From IMG/VR virus record IMGVR_UViG_3300044639_002764, positions 1-38,979 of that record: a DNA stretch of 38,979 bases; one strand, 5' to 3'. The position numbers and the translations under genes were made by a program. Shown here one piece after another: positions 1-7,578 of this stretch (positions are counted from its first letter, which is position 1; each line of letters starts with the position of its first letter). Origin of the DNA: a virus. The notes below the pieces were generated by a model. That model was not told the origin of the DNA. It ran no database searches and worked only from the letters and a program-made list of their open reading frames with translations.

Positions 1-2
1 TT

Positions 3-221
3 ATAGACTTTGAACTTGATGAAAGAATAAAAAACATTGAAAAAGAAAAAATAAAAGACATGATGTTTTTACTATCAGGTCGTGAAGGCAATAAATTTAG
101 TATTGACTCAATTAGGTTCACTAAATTTTTACAAGTAATAACCTATGAAGTTGAATTATTTGAAAAAATTTGTAATTTAGGTGCCTATGTTTCAGTAAAT
201 GAAGTAATATGGAACGCATAA
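3..221 (+). CDS. C-terminal part of an unrecognised protein (5' end outside window)
   Basis: An open frame runs from the window edge to a TAA at 219-221 and encodes about 72 residues, starting IDFELDERIKNIEKEK and ending SVNEVIWNA. It is rich in charged residues and probably helical. Its end overlaps the start of the HExxH gene by 13 bases, which suggests translational coupling. No family is recognised from this fragment, and the true start lies upstream of the window. Confidence 0.6.
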   Translation: MDFELDERIKNIEKEKIKDMMFLLSGREGNKFSIDSIRFTKFLQVITYEVELFEKICNLGAYVSVNEVIWNA

Positions 222-817
222 TAACAGAAGGATTAGATTTACCAACAAGAAATATTGTCAAAGACATTATTAAAATTGTTAGAACGGGCGAAGTAGGTTC
301 GTATGAATTACCATTGGAGATTAATGGTGAAGATTATTATAAACACGATATGAGTGTATATTTTGATTGGAATAAAGAATGGAAAGAAAATAATCAAAAG
401 TATTTTGTTGACGGAAACTATGATGACGAAAGCTCAACAATGCAAGTTGTTCTTTTTATCAATGAAGATTATTACCCTGAATTACTTTATGATTTAATTG
501 CTGATTTAAATGATATTGTTAGACACGAATACGAACACCATATGCAAAATATCGGTCTAAGACCTGATGAAGAATTTAATGAATTAGATTTTGAAGACCA
601 ACCGACAGATTATACATATTATTTACAACCACACGAAATACCAGCGGTTTTACAAGGTTTAAGAAGAGTTATGAAATTAAGAAAAGTATCTTTAGAGGAT
701 GCTTTGGACGATTGGTACAAAAGAACATTTGATGAAAAAACAATGTCAAAATCAGACTATTCAAAGTTAAAAAAAGAGTTAAGAAAAGAATACGATAAAA
801 GGTATGGAAAAAAATGA
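209..817 (+). CDS. Putative HExxH zinc metallopeptidase, phage type
   Basis: The 202-residue protein carries HEYEHH, an HExxH zinc-protease signature (His106, Glu107, His110). A downstream PHEIPAVLQG segment supplies Glu143 as a plausible third zinc ligand. Small phage proteins with this arrangement are known as predicted metallopeptidases, but their substrates are generally not established. The N-terminus MERIITEG contains I-T-E-G, which fits the T4 prohead-protease cleavage pattern (I/L-x-E before A/G/S), so the protein may be packaged in the head. The C-terminus is strongly basic (KKELRKEYDKRYGKK). It overlaps the upstream partial gene by 13 bases and the next gene by 14, so the three are probably one transcript. 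The protease call rests on the motif alone. Confidence 0.65.
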   Translation: MERIITEGLDLPTRNIVKDIIKIVRTGEVGSYELPLEINGEDYYKHDMSVYFDWNKEWKENNQKYFVDGNYDDESSTMQVVLFINEDYYPELLYDLIADLNDIVRHEYEHHMQNIGLRPDEEFNELDFEDQPTDYTYYLQPHEIPAVLQGLRRVMKLRKVSLEDALDDWYKRTFDEKTMSKSDYSKLKKELRKEYDKRYGKK

Positions 818-1094
818 GCTTCAAAAACTCAATTTAGTGGAACTTAAAAATCTCTGTAAAAAAGAAGGTTTAAATTTTGATAAAAGTAGAGAAGAGCTTA
901 TCTTTGCACTTGACGAATATTTTAAACCTATGAGAGTTAAGACTGAATCACAAAAAAAATCGCCAAAATTAAAAATTAAAGGTGTGAAACTTTCTGAATC
1001 TGAACAATTGGCAGAAATGGGTAAATTGGTTGAAAAGAAACTAGCCCATAGATTGTATTATGCCAATGACACAATCTATTTTGAATTAAAGTAA
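804..1094 (+). CDS. Small SAP-like (putative nucleic-acid-binding) protein
   Basis: This 96-residue, lysine-rich protein starts within the end of the metallopeptidase gene (14-base overlap). Residues about 8-37 read LNLVELKNLCKKEGLNFDKS followed by REELI, matching the helix-turn-helix spacing of SAP/HeH domains, which bind DNA or RNA. The rest is basic and probably flexible, ending in a short beta-like segment (RLYYANDTIYFELK). Its stop lies two bases from the stop of the convergent membrane-protein gene. Assignment to SAP is by pattern only and the role is unknown. Confidence 0.55.
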   Translation: MEKNELQKLNLVELKNLCKKEGLNFDKSREELIFALDEYFKPMRVKTESQKKSPKLKIKGVKLSESEQLAEMGKLVEKKLAHRLYYANDTIYFELK

Positions 1095-1095
1095 A

Positions 1096-1707
1096 TTATC
1101 CTTTAATTCTCATATTATCCACCATTCTCTTAAGGAGATTGGATGAAACCATAATACCTGTTGCGTACAAAATGCTTTTAGAGATGAGGTCAAAATCAAG
1201 ACTATCGAGTCCACCAGACATTAATTTGTACATTTCAGTTAATAACGGTAAAAGAAATGCATAACTAACAATATCACTAGCTCTTTGAATACTAGCACCT
1301 AACACATTAAAAAACTTTGAAAATTTTCTACTAAAGAATGATGTGAAGTTTACCGCTTCAGCCAATTCATTTTCCAAATTTTCTTCTGAAATCTTTTTTT
1401 CAATCTTTTCAATTTCTTTGTTTTCAAAAAAGACAATCATTATCGCGGCAACTGCCAACATATTAATCTGATGTGAGTCAATTTCAGGATATCTACCATG
1501 TAAGAAATTAGTTATTGGACCTATTACCGCCCCAATACCAGCACCATAAGTCAACCCAAATTTAATATGAAAATTATACGATTGTTTTAAATCGGATATT
1601 ATTTTTTCGGTTAAAGACTTAAATTGTTCCAATTTTTCTTTAACCTTATCAATAAATGCGGCTTCAAGAATCAAATTATATTGCTCTTCAGTTATAGTAA
1701 TCTTCAT
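1096..1707 (-). CDS. Membrane-associated phage protein with prohead-cleavage-like N-terminus
   Basis: The 203-residue protein opens MKITITEEQYNLILEAAF. The I-L-E-A at residues 13-16 matches the consensus for T4-type prohead protease sites. It then has a helical charged stretch, hydrophobic segments near residues 50-70 (GLTYGAGIGAVIGPI) and 80-95 (INMLAVAAIMIVFF), an acidic-basic linker, and another hydrophobic region around 150-185. This resembles an internal virion or membrane-active protein. It is preceded by a TATTTAT element eight bases from the ATG, in an 18-bp palindrome shared with the divergent PPK2 gene. I do not recognise a family. Confidence 0.6.
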   Translation of the reverse strand: MKITITEEQYNLILEAAFIDKVKEKLEQFKSLTEKIISDLKQSYNFHIKFGLTYGAGIGAVIGPITNFLHGRYPEIDSHQINMLAVAAIMIVFFENKEIEKIEKKISEENLENELAEAVNFTSFFSRKFSKFFNVLGASIQRASDIVSYAFLLPLLTEMYKLMSGGLDSLDFDLISKSILYATGIMVSSNLLKRMVDNMRIKG

Positions 1708-1723
1708 ATTTATATATAAATAT
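1706..1723. repeat. Perfect 18-bp palindrome between divergent genes
   Basis: The sequence ATATTTATATATAAATAT reads the same on both strands. It places TATTTAT-type elements facing in both directions between the membrane-protein gene (minus) and the PPK2 gene (plus). It is probably a bidirectional late promoter region, although an operator role is also possible. Confidence 0.6.
1716..1722 (-). promoter_or_regulatory. TATTTAT late-type element for the 203-aa membrane protein
   Basis: TATTTAT on the minus strand lies 8 bases before the ATG at 1707. The same heptamer precedes many structural genes in this window. Confidence 0.5.
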
Positions 1724-1725
1724 TG

Positions 1726-1732
1726 TATTTAT
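1726..1732 (+). promoter_or_regulatory. TATTTAT late-type element for the PPK2 gene
   Basis: TATTTAT is followed by five bases and then ATG at 1738. This spacing decides the start in favour of ATG 1738 over the upstream in-frame TTG at 1723, which would put the element inside the gene. Confidence 0.55.
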
Positions 1733-1737
1733 TAATT

Positions 1738-3417
1738 ATGGAACTTAATCCCGAATTAAAAGTTGGTGATAGAATTATTTGTCACTACATGGAAGGAGAC
1801 TCTTTAAGAGTTCCTTTTGGCACTGCTGGTGAAGTTAGAGCAATTGAAAAAGTACCTTTTGGTGTTGGTTATCAATATAGAATGAAGTGGGATAATGGTT
1901 CCACACTTACCCTAATCCCTGAAACAGACATGTGGATACTTGAGTCTGATGATATTGTTGGTAAAGAAGATTTAAATGAGTCTATTGAAAAATTAAAAGA
2001 TGTATTGGAATTGGATGGTCTTAATCCTGAAGATTTTGATGAATTTATACAACAATTAAAAGATGAAGATATTACTGATGAATTTTTAAGAAATATTGAC
2101 AGAAAATTACTTAAGTCTGGTGATACAGTTGAGAACGTAAAAAAATATCTTAAAAAATATATTGAGTCTTTAAAGATTAGACAAGCAATATACAACGATG
2201 CCGATGATTCAGAAGAAGATGATGAATTGGAAGATTTTTTATTGAGAAAAGGTGGTGTTGAAATTGAAAAATCTAAATTAAAGAAAAAGAAATTTTTTAA
2301 AGAATTAAGACCATTACAAGTTGAATTATTAAAACTACAAGAGATGGTTAAAACATCAGGTAAACCATTTGTAATTGTTTTTGAAGGTAGAGATTCTGCA
2401 GGTAAAGGAACAATCATCAAAACAATGACCGAATACATGGACCCAAAGTATTTTAAAGTTGTGGCGTTAGGTATACCAACAAAAAAAGAAAGAAAGAATT
2501 GGTTTCAAAGATATCAAAGTCAAATGGAACCAAATAAGATAATATTATTTGATAGAAGTTGGTACAACAGAGGTATTGTTGAACCTGTAATGGGTTATTC
2601 TTCGTTTGAAGAATATCAAGAATTTATGGAGGGTGTTGGACCGTTTGAACAGAGTTTAGTTAGTGCGGGAGTTCCTATATTCAAGTTTTGGTTTTCAATT
2701 ACAAAAGAAACACAACTTAAGCGTTTTGAAATGAGACAAAAGTCACCACTTAAGTATTGGAAATATTCACCAAATGACGCAAAGTCAGTTGAGAAGTGGG
2801 AAGACTACACAAAGTATAAAAAAACCGCATTACTTAAAACTAAAGAAGTTGCGCCTTGGTATTTGATTGATACTAATGATAAAAGGACAGGTATTTTAAA
2901 TGCGTTAAGAGTAGTTTTAACCTATACTGATTATCCTGATAAAGAAGAAAAAAATATAGGGATGATTTATCCTGAAATTGTGACCAGTCTAAAAGAAGGG
3001 ATTATTGAAGAGTTTGAATTAAAAACATCAGAAAAATTAATGTTGGAAGTTAAAGAACTTGACAATTTTTTCAAAAAAGATGAATTATATTCTAATTTTT
3101 CACCTGAAGATTGGGACATATCCAAAGAATATTTAGAAACATTAAGACAAACAGGTATTGTAAATATGTTTGGTGCACCACCTTATCTTTACGCACCATT
3201 AGAGTGGATTGAAGACCAAGTTAAATGGATGGATTTGTCTGATGATAGGGAAGAAGCGATGGACAAACTTAGAGAACTTCACCCAAAAATGCAATCCGCA
3301 TTAATAAATGCCGCAATATCATCTTTGGGTGATTCTGAATATAGTCTACCAAAAATTAATTCAAAAATTCAAAAATTTGCTCTTTGGATTGTTGAAGAGA
3401 ATTTTAGTAATTGGTAG
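1738..3417 (+). CDS. PPK2-family polyphosphate kinase with extra N- and C-terminal domains
   Basis: PPK2 enzymes phosphorylate nucleotides using polyphosphate. The core spans about residues 185-400. It has a Walker A loop GRDSAGKGT (about 217-225), the Walker B/lid segment ILFDRSWYNRG (about 269-279), and the lid motif with RQKSPLKYWKYSPND. These match the canonical PPK2 GRDxAGKG, FDRSWYNR and SPxD blocks. The 559-residue protein is about twice a usual PPK2. Residues about 6-70 form a beta-rich KOW/SH3-like segment (VGDRIICHYMEGDSLRVPFG), then an acidic helical linker. The last 130 residues are a helical extension with no recognised fold. The TATTTAT element suggests late expression. Its stop overlaps the convergent RmlC-like gene by 14 bases. 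The fold is firm; substrate and direction are not predictable here. Confidence 0.85.
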   Translation: MELNPELKVGDRIICHYMEGDSLRVPFGTAGEVRAIEKVPFGVGYQYRMKWDNGSTLTLIPETDMWILESDDIVGKEDLNESIEKLKDVLELDGLNPEDFDEFIQQLKDEDITDEFLRNIDRKLLKSGDTVENVKKYLKKYIESLKIRQAIYNDADDSEEDDELEDFLLRKGGVEIEKSKLKKKKFFKELRPLQVELLKLQEMVKTSGKPFVIVFEGRDSAGKGTIIKTMTEYMDPKYFKVVALGIPTKKERKNWFQRYQSQMEPNKIILFDRSWYNRGIVEPVMGYSSFEEYQEFMEGVGPFEQSLVSAGVPIFKFWFSITKETQLKRFEMRQKSPLKYWKYSPNDAKSVEKWEDYTKYKKTALLKTKEVAPWYLIDTNDKRTGILNALRVVLTYTDYPDKEEKNIGMIYPEIVTSLKEGIIEEFELKTSEKLMLEVKELDNFFKKDELYSNFSPEDWDISKEYLETLRQTGIVNMFGAPPYLYAPLEWIEDQVKWMDLSDDREEAMDKLRELHPKMQSALINAAISSLGDSEYSLPKINSKIQKFALWIVEENFSNW

Positions 3418-3928
3418 TAAGTTCTTTAAAATCAATACCATTTAAATCTTTATCGGATATTACAGGTGAATCTGTAAATCTTTTTACTATAATGTCAAAA
3501 TCTTTTACCGAACTATATTTGATTGATTTTTCGTGTTCAGGTGAATAACTATTGTCCACAAAATATTGAATTATTGTATTTGGTTCCAAAGTAATTAGTC
3601 CATTTGCATATCCTCTCGGTACAAAAACAGCGTGGTCCTTATCTACTTCAAATATATACGTTAAACCAAAGTCTGGACTTATTTTATCAATACAAACAAT
3701 CATGTTATATATTTTACCCCACACTACTTTCAGATATTTTGATTGTTCAAAAGGTTCTTCTTGGTAATGTAAACCACGAATTGTGTATTTTTCAAAACTA
3801 ACACTGGTGTTAACTTGAACCCAATTCTTAACTAATGATTTTCCTGATTTATTTAAAAAAGGAGTCGCACAAAAGTTACCACGTTCATCTTGAAATGTTT
3901 TTTGTTCTATTATAAAAGGTGTTTCCAT
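3404..3928 (-). CDS. dTDP-4-dehydrorhamnose 3,5-epimerase-like protein (RmlC family)
   Basis: RmlC epimerises dTDP-4-keto-6-deoxyglucose on the way to dTDP-rhamnose. The 174-residue length fits the family. Visible signatures are FQDERGNF near the N-terminus, the catalytic IRGLHYQ, the beta strand KYLKVVWGKIYNMIVCID, and VPRGYANGLITLEPNTIIQY. In the last block the usual AHG is ANG, so one conserved His is replaced; activity could be altered or the substrate different. It is the last gene of the minus-strand operon starting at 7560, four bases after thyA. No other rhamnose genes are visible in the window. A role in modifying host surface sugar or virion glycans is possible but unproven. Confidence 0.85.
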   Translation of the reverse strand: METPFIIEQKTFQDERGNFCATPFLNKSGKSLVKNWVQVNTSVSFEKYTIRGLHYQEEPFEQSKYLKVVWGKIYNMIVCIDKISPDFGLTYIFEVDKDHAVFVPRGYANGLITLEPNTIIQYFVDNSYSPEHEKSIKYSSVKDFDIIVKRFTDSPVISDKDLNGIDFKELTTNY

Positions 3929-3932
3929 GTTA

Positions 3933-5189
3933 TTAATTTGATAAAGGAGCTTTGATTGCTGGGTGTGATTTATAATTTTCTAAAATAATATCATTAATTG
4001 AACTACAGAAAATACCATCTCTCACATGGACCGTTGGTAATTCAAAAGGCTCTCTTGTTCTTTTTGGTGTTGGTACATAATATTCATTATCGAAATCAGG
4101 TAAATTATTAGGGTCAAAATATCTTTCCATACCTGTTTCGTAGTTGTTATTAAACCATATATTATACCTTTCCTCGTCAGTTAACTTTCTACCAATCTGT
4201 TCTTTTGCTTGTTCAATATGATTTAAGTATATGTGTGTATCACCCAAATTACCAATCAATTCATCGGGAACCATATTTACCTCATCGGCTAACATCATTA
4301 ACAACAACCCATATGAAGCGATGTTAAATGGTAAACCTAAGAATGTATCTACTGAACGTTGATTCCACATTAAAGAGATTGCTCGTTGTGGTAATGATTT
4401 AGGGTAGAACAATGTTCCCATATGTTTTAATTCTAATGGTGTTTCATTTATTTCAATATTCAACCCTGATTTAGTATATTGTTCCCATTTCTCTTCTATA
4501 CTCAACTCTCTTGTATAAACTTGAAATCCATAATGACAAGGTGGAAGAACCATTTGTGCTAATTCTCCTACATTCCAAGCATTAACCATTAATCGTCTTG
4601 AGTCTGGGTTTGTTTTAAGGTCGTTAATTAGGCTTGTGATTTGGTCTATTTCAATTAATTGCATATTAGATTCAAAATCATTATTCATGACACTTCCCAT
4701 TTTGAACCAACTTCTCCACTGTGCACCGTAAATTGGACCTAATTCTCCCCACTCCTTAGCAAACTCATCATCAGTTTTGATTTTGTTGATGAACTCTTCT
4801 TTTGATAAAATTATTAATTTTTCGGGGTCACTAAACATTTTATCAATGTGTGGTTGTGAACCCAAAATATCACCAGATTCATATCCTTCTTTAATTAGTG
4901 TTGCCTCTGTTGAGAATCTTTTATATGCATCACCATCCCAAATATGACAACCATTATCAACAAGGAACTTAATGTTTGTATCACCACGAAGGAACCATAG
5001 TAATTCAGTTACCATAGTTTTCCAAGCCATCTTCTTGGTTGTTAAAAGAGGGAAACCCTCTTTCATATTATGACGGATAGTATAACCAAATATACTTTTA
5101 GTTCCTGTTCCTGTCCTATCTCGTTTTTCTACACCATACTCAATAATGTCTTTGAGTAGCTGCTGGTATTGTTTATCTATATTGTTCAT
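3933..5189 (-). CDS. thyA: Thymidylate synthase (ThyA type), enlarged
   Basis: ThyA methylates dUMP to dTMP with methylene-tetrahydrofolate. Signatures include RDRTGTGTKSIFG, LLTTKKMAWKTMVTELLWFL, YGAQWRSW, the dUMP-binding RRLMVNAWN, the catalytic LPPCHYGFQVY (Cys about residue 218), and the C-terminal block NIASYGLLLMMLADEVN with GDTHIYLNH. At 418 residues it is about 100 longer than most ThyA proteins. Extra segments lie between the WDGDAYKRFS region and YGAQW, and just after the catalytic block. Those inserts are charged and show no HNH or other motif, so they look like loop expansions, not an intein. It sits in the eight-gene minus operon and overlaps the preceding small gene by 17 bases. 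It would supply dTMP for phage replication. Confidence 0.95.
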   Translation of the reverse strand: MNNIDKQYQQLLKDIIEYGVEKRDRTGTGTKSIFGYTIRHNMKEGFPLLTTKKMAWKTMVTELLWFLRGDTNIKFLVDNGCHIWDGDAYKRFSTEATLIKEGYESGDILGSQPHIDKMFSDPEKLIILSKEEFINKIKTDDEFAKEWGELGPIYGAQWRSWFKMGSVMNNDFESNMQLIEIDQITSLINDLKTNPDSRRLMVNAWNVGELAQMVLPPCHYGFQVYTRELSIEEKWEQYTKSGLNIEINETPLELKHMGTLFYPKSLPQRAISLMWNQRSVDTFLGLPFNIASYGLLLMMLADEVNMVPDELIGNLGDTHIYLNHIEQAKEQIGRKLTDEERYNIWFNNNYETGMERYFDPNNLPDFDNEYYVPTPKRTREPFELPTVHVRDGIFCSSINDIILENYKSHPAIKAPLSN

Positions 5190-5361
5190 ATTTTAATAAA
5201 TCTACGTAATAGTTATCTGAAGTGTATCCATATTTTTGTTTAGCCTTTTCTGCTTCTTCCTTAGTTTTGAAGGGAGCTAAGATAACACCATTTTCTTTAT
5301 TTTGGTGTGCTGGTTCTTTTTCATAAACAGCATATTGTTTATCTACGTTATTCATTTTCAT
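5173..5361 (-). CDS. Small hypothetical protein with MNNxDKQY start module
   Basis: This 62-residue protein, MKMNNVDKQYAVYEKEP at its start, looks like a small SPOR-like or single beta-alpha fold. The segment GVILAPFKTKEEAEKAKQKY resembles the 'F.t.eeAe.fa' pattern of small phage proteins that mimic daily-activity tags, but no family is certain. A second ATG at 5355 gives MNNVDKQY directly. The start is near-identical to that of the next gene, thyA (MNNIDKQY), and similar to the previous gene (MNNIDNKY). It overlaps both neighbours and is part of one operon. Confidence 0.6.
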   Translation of the reverse strand: MKMNNVDKQYAVYEKEPAHQNKENGVILAPFKTKEEAEKAKQKYGYTSDNYYVDLLKYEQYR

Positions 5362-5563
5362 TTAACCATAAGTTAATTAATTCGGAACTATCTTTTTGAT
5401 ATTTTTCCTGTCTTTTAATTTCATAATCAAATCTATCGTTAGTTAATTCATCTAAATTAACAATATCAAAATGTTGGGTTGGTATTGTAAAAACTCTATA
5501 CCCCTCTTTTGTTTTATTGATAGTGATTCCGTCAACAATGTATTTATTATCGATGTTGTTCAT
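5348..5563 (-). CDS. Small hypothetical protein (71 aa)
   Basis: The protein begins MNNIDNKYIVDGITINKTK and has a beta-rich first half (YRVFTIPTQHFDIVNLDEL) followed by a charged helix ending LINLWLNENE. No family is recognised. It overlaps the following small gene by 14 bases and follows the previous gene after three bases, so it is co-transcribed with thyA. It is the first of three consecutive genes sharing the MNN[IV]D[KN] opening. Confidence 0.55.
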   Translation of the reverse strand: MNNIDNKYIVDGITINKTKEGYRVFTIPTQHFDIVNLDELTNDRFDYEIKRQEKYQKDSSELINLWLNENE

Positions 5564-5566
5564 TTA

Positions 5567-5755
5567 TCAATATCCTTTCTGTATTGTAAATCCATAAGAC
5601 CATCTTAACCAAGCGATTTGGACACCAAATGCGGGTGTTTCTACCCCTGTTTCCAAGAATGTATTTTTATCGTACCAAATACTGATACAAGGTACAAACC
5701 AAATGTGACCAGGAAAACTTGAAAATTTGTTTTTATTGACAAACCACTTATTCAT
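5567..5755 (-). CDS. Small aromatic-rich hypothetical protein (62 aa)
   Basis: The protein is unusually rich in Trp and Phe (WFV, GHIWFVPCISIWYDKN, IAWLRWSYGF) and is predicted to be beta-structured, not transmembrane, because hydrophobic runs are short and interrupted. No family is recognised. It overlaps the end of the upstream 105-aa gene by eight bases and sits in the same operon. Confidence 0.5.
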   Translation of the reverse strand: MNKWFVNKNKFSSFPGHIWFVPCISIWYDKNTFLETGVETPAFGVQIAWLRWSYGFTIQKGY

Positions 5756-6065
5756 TTATATAAGCCTTTCTGAACTTTTCGTCTTTATATATTTTGTTTT
5801 TAAATTCCCCAAAGGTATATGTGTCATCAGTATCTTCAAAAGAGGCATATTTTATATAATATTTCTGCAATTCTTCATCAGATAATTTTTCAGTACTTTC
5901 TTCATGTTTTCTCCTAAGTTCCATGAAAGCCAATTCTACCAATTCGACATATTTTAAATCGGGGTGTAATTGTTGTAGTTCGTCAATTTTTGGATGCATC
6001 TTTTTGAATATTCCGAGTTTATATGCGTCGTGAAATAATTCTTCTATCCAATCTTCGTTTGTCAT
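5748..6065 (-). CDS. Hypothetical acidic helical protein (105 aa)
   Basis: The 105-residue protein starts MTNEDWIEELFHDAYKLG and continues with a helical, charged sequence (LQQLHPDLKYVELVELAFME). It ends with a KIYKDEKFRKAYINE helix. No family is recognised. Its ATG overlaps the TGA of the CYTH gene (ATGA), a translationally coupled junction within the RNA-ligase operon. Confidence 0.55.
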   Translation of the reverse strand: MTNEDWIEELFHDAYKLGIFKKMHPKIDELQQLHPDLKYVELVELAFMELRRKHEESTEKLSDEELQKYYIKYASFEDTDDTYTFGEFKNKIYKDEKFRKAYINE

Positions 6066-6523
6066 TCTGCTAATTTTTTGTTGCTAAATTCTTTTATTCC
6101 TGTTACTTCGTATAATATTTCCTTATCAATGTACTTTGGAATAATAATCTTTTCTTCCAAATCTTTCAACTCAATTTCCAAAATAATAATGTTAATTCCG
6201 TCGTATTTGTCAATCTCAAATTTGTGACCTTTGTACTTAATTACCGTTCTGGTTTTTTTAATATGAAGTGAGTTCGATAAATCTAATTGGTCAAATTCTT
6301 CCCGAGTTAATGATGTTTCTTCTTCTTGGTTTACACCCTTTGAAAGGTTTGTCTTCTTTGTTTTGAAGAAGACAACCTTTTGGGTAGGAAGTTCAATTTG
6401 TTTTCTATATCTAAATCCATCATGGTGATACCACTGTTCTATCTGATAAACAGTGTTAATCTTTTCTAATCTTGGAAAACGTTTCAATAAAAATTTGCGT
6501 TCAATTTCTTTAAATGTCTTCAT
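6062..6523 (-). CDS. CYTH-domain triphosphatase-like protein
   Basis: CYTH proteins hydrolyse triphosphates (inorganic triphosphate, thiamine triphosphate, or RNA 5' ends) in a beta-tunnel lined by alternating charges. The signature ExExK-type opening EIERKFLL lies at the N-terminus. It is followed by FRYRKQ, VVFFKTKK, RTVIKYKGHKFEIDKYDG and IILEIELKD, which supply the expected Lys, Arg and Glu clusters. I choose ATG 6523 because it overlaps the RNA ligase TGA as ATGA, like the next junction. An ATG at 6535 would add four residues (MEKT). Sitting directly behind an RNA ligase, it may act in RNA end processing. That role is inference; the substrate cannot be read from sequence. Confidence 0.8.
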   Translation of the reverse strand: MKTFKEIERKFLLKRFPRLEKINTVYQIEQWYHHDGFRYRKQIELPTQKVVFFKTKKTNLSKGVNQEEETSLTREEFDQLDLSNSLHIKKTRTVIKYKGHKFEIDKYDGINIIILEIELKDLEEKIIIPKYIDKEILYEVTGIKEFSNKKLAE

Positions 6524-7560
6524 AGTTTTTTCCATTCAGGTTTTAATATGTTCCAAATTAACTTTTCATAAGGTTTTCCATCCCACATTGCAAACATAAC
6601 AGGTCTGTAAGGTGGATGTGAGTGTTGAAGAACATGTTCGGCAAATTGTTTCTTTGTTGGTTCAAATTCCCTATCACCATATTTTCCATAACGGAAATAA
6701 TCATGAGATTTTCCGCAATGTTCAGAAACCTGATAAAATCCATATTTCAATCTGTCGGCATATTCTTTAACTTTGTTATAGAACTCATCAGGAACATCTT
6801 TTAGTAGTTCGTTGATGTCACCACCATTAGATAAATGTTCCCAAACACCAGTGGTTGATATGTTGGTCATTATCTTATGAAGACGCAAGTATTCTTCTCC
6901 TTTGATTTTCATTCGGTCTCCGTTTGAAAAACGAACAACAAATCCTTCAGCGTTTTGCTCAACTTTAACCTTCAATTCGGAATAATCCCGAATTCCATCA
7001 TATTTTTCAACAATATCCCAACCATCAAATGAAATATCATCATATGGTAGTTCTTCCCCTGTTTCAGTGTTGATTATTCCCAACAATACCAATCTTTCTT
7101 GACCATTATAATCAACAACTATTCTGTTTTCAGGATAGATTATTTCAAACAAATAAGTAAAACCCTCAACGATTATATTTTGGTAGTTATGTTCATTGGC
7201 AAATTTAGTCATCCAAGACGATTGGTCTGAATTGAATGAACCACGAGTTGCACACACCATCTCTCCTTTGTATTTGAACATTATACCCAAAGAACCATCC
7301 ATCTTTTCAAAGACTTCAAAGTCTTGAGTTGGTGTGTGTCTATTTTCTTCTATGTTAAAGAATTTCTTAAATGGTCGAGCAGCAACATTACCATCATTAT
7401 CTATAATTAAACCTCTGGTCTGAAGTAATAACGGATATTGGTCCCAAGCACTTTCGTATTGTGCCTTTGGAGAATAATTCCAAATAGATAAAGGCAAGTT
7501 CTTATGAACTTGTTTGGTAACCAAACCTTTTACTGAAAGTTCATCTAATTCCTTTAACAT
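6520..7560 (-). CDS. RNA ligase, T4 Rnl1-like
   Basis: ATP-dependent RNA ligases seal 5'-phosphate and 3'-OH RNA ends through a lysyl-AMP. The 346-residue protein shows motif I EKMDGSLG with nucleophile Lys86, TRGSFNS (motif Ia region, about 105-111), FEIIYPENRIVVDY (motif III, about 138-151), EGFVVRF (motif IV, near 208) and MKIKGEEYLRLH (motif V). The FEIIYPENRIVVDY block is typical of Rnl1-type phage tRNA-repair ligases. It is the first gene of an eight-gene minus operon whose -7 box lies four bases before the ATG. With the CYTH gene and the polynucleotide kinase at 10355-10774, it could repair tRNAs cut by host anticodon nucleases. Confidence 0.9.
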   Translation of the reverse strand: MLKELDELSVKGLVTKQVHKNLPLSIWNYSPKAQYESAWDQYPLLLQTRGLIIDNDGNVAARPFKKFFNIEENRHTPTQDFEVFEKMDGSLGIMFKYKGEMVCATRGSFNSDQSSWMTKFANEHNYQNIIVEGFTYLFEIIYPENRIVVDYNGQERLVLLGIINTETGEELPYDDISFDGWDIVEKYDGIRDYSELKVKVEQNAEGFVVRFSNGDRMKIKGEEYLRLHKIMTNISTTGVWEHLSNGGDINELLKDVPDEFYNKVKEYADRLKYGFYQVSEHCGKSHDYFRYGKYGDREFEPTKKQFAEHVLQHSHPPYRPVMFAMWDGKPYEKLIWNILKPEWKKL

Positions 7561-7564
7561 AACG

Positions 7565-7572
7565 CAAAGATA
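7565..7572 (-). promoter_or_regulatory. Bacteroidota-type -7 box for the RNA-ligase operon
   Basis: TATCTTTG matches TAnnTTTG and ends four bases before the ATG at 7560, implying a leaderless or nearly leaderless mRNA. No TTTG is visible 19-21 bases upstream, so the -33 part is weak or absent. Confidence 0.6.
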
Positions 7573-7578
7573 CGAAAA

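Noticed and set aside
1723-1737. TTG 1723 as the PPK2 start
   Set aside because: The late element would lie inside the gene; ATG 1738 has the usual five-base spacing.
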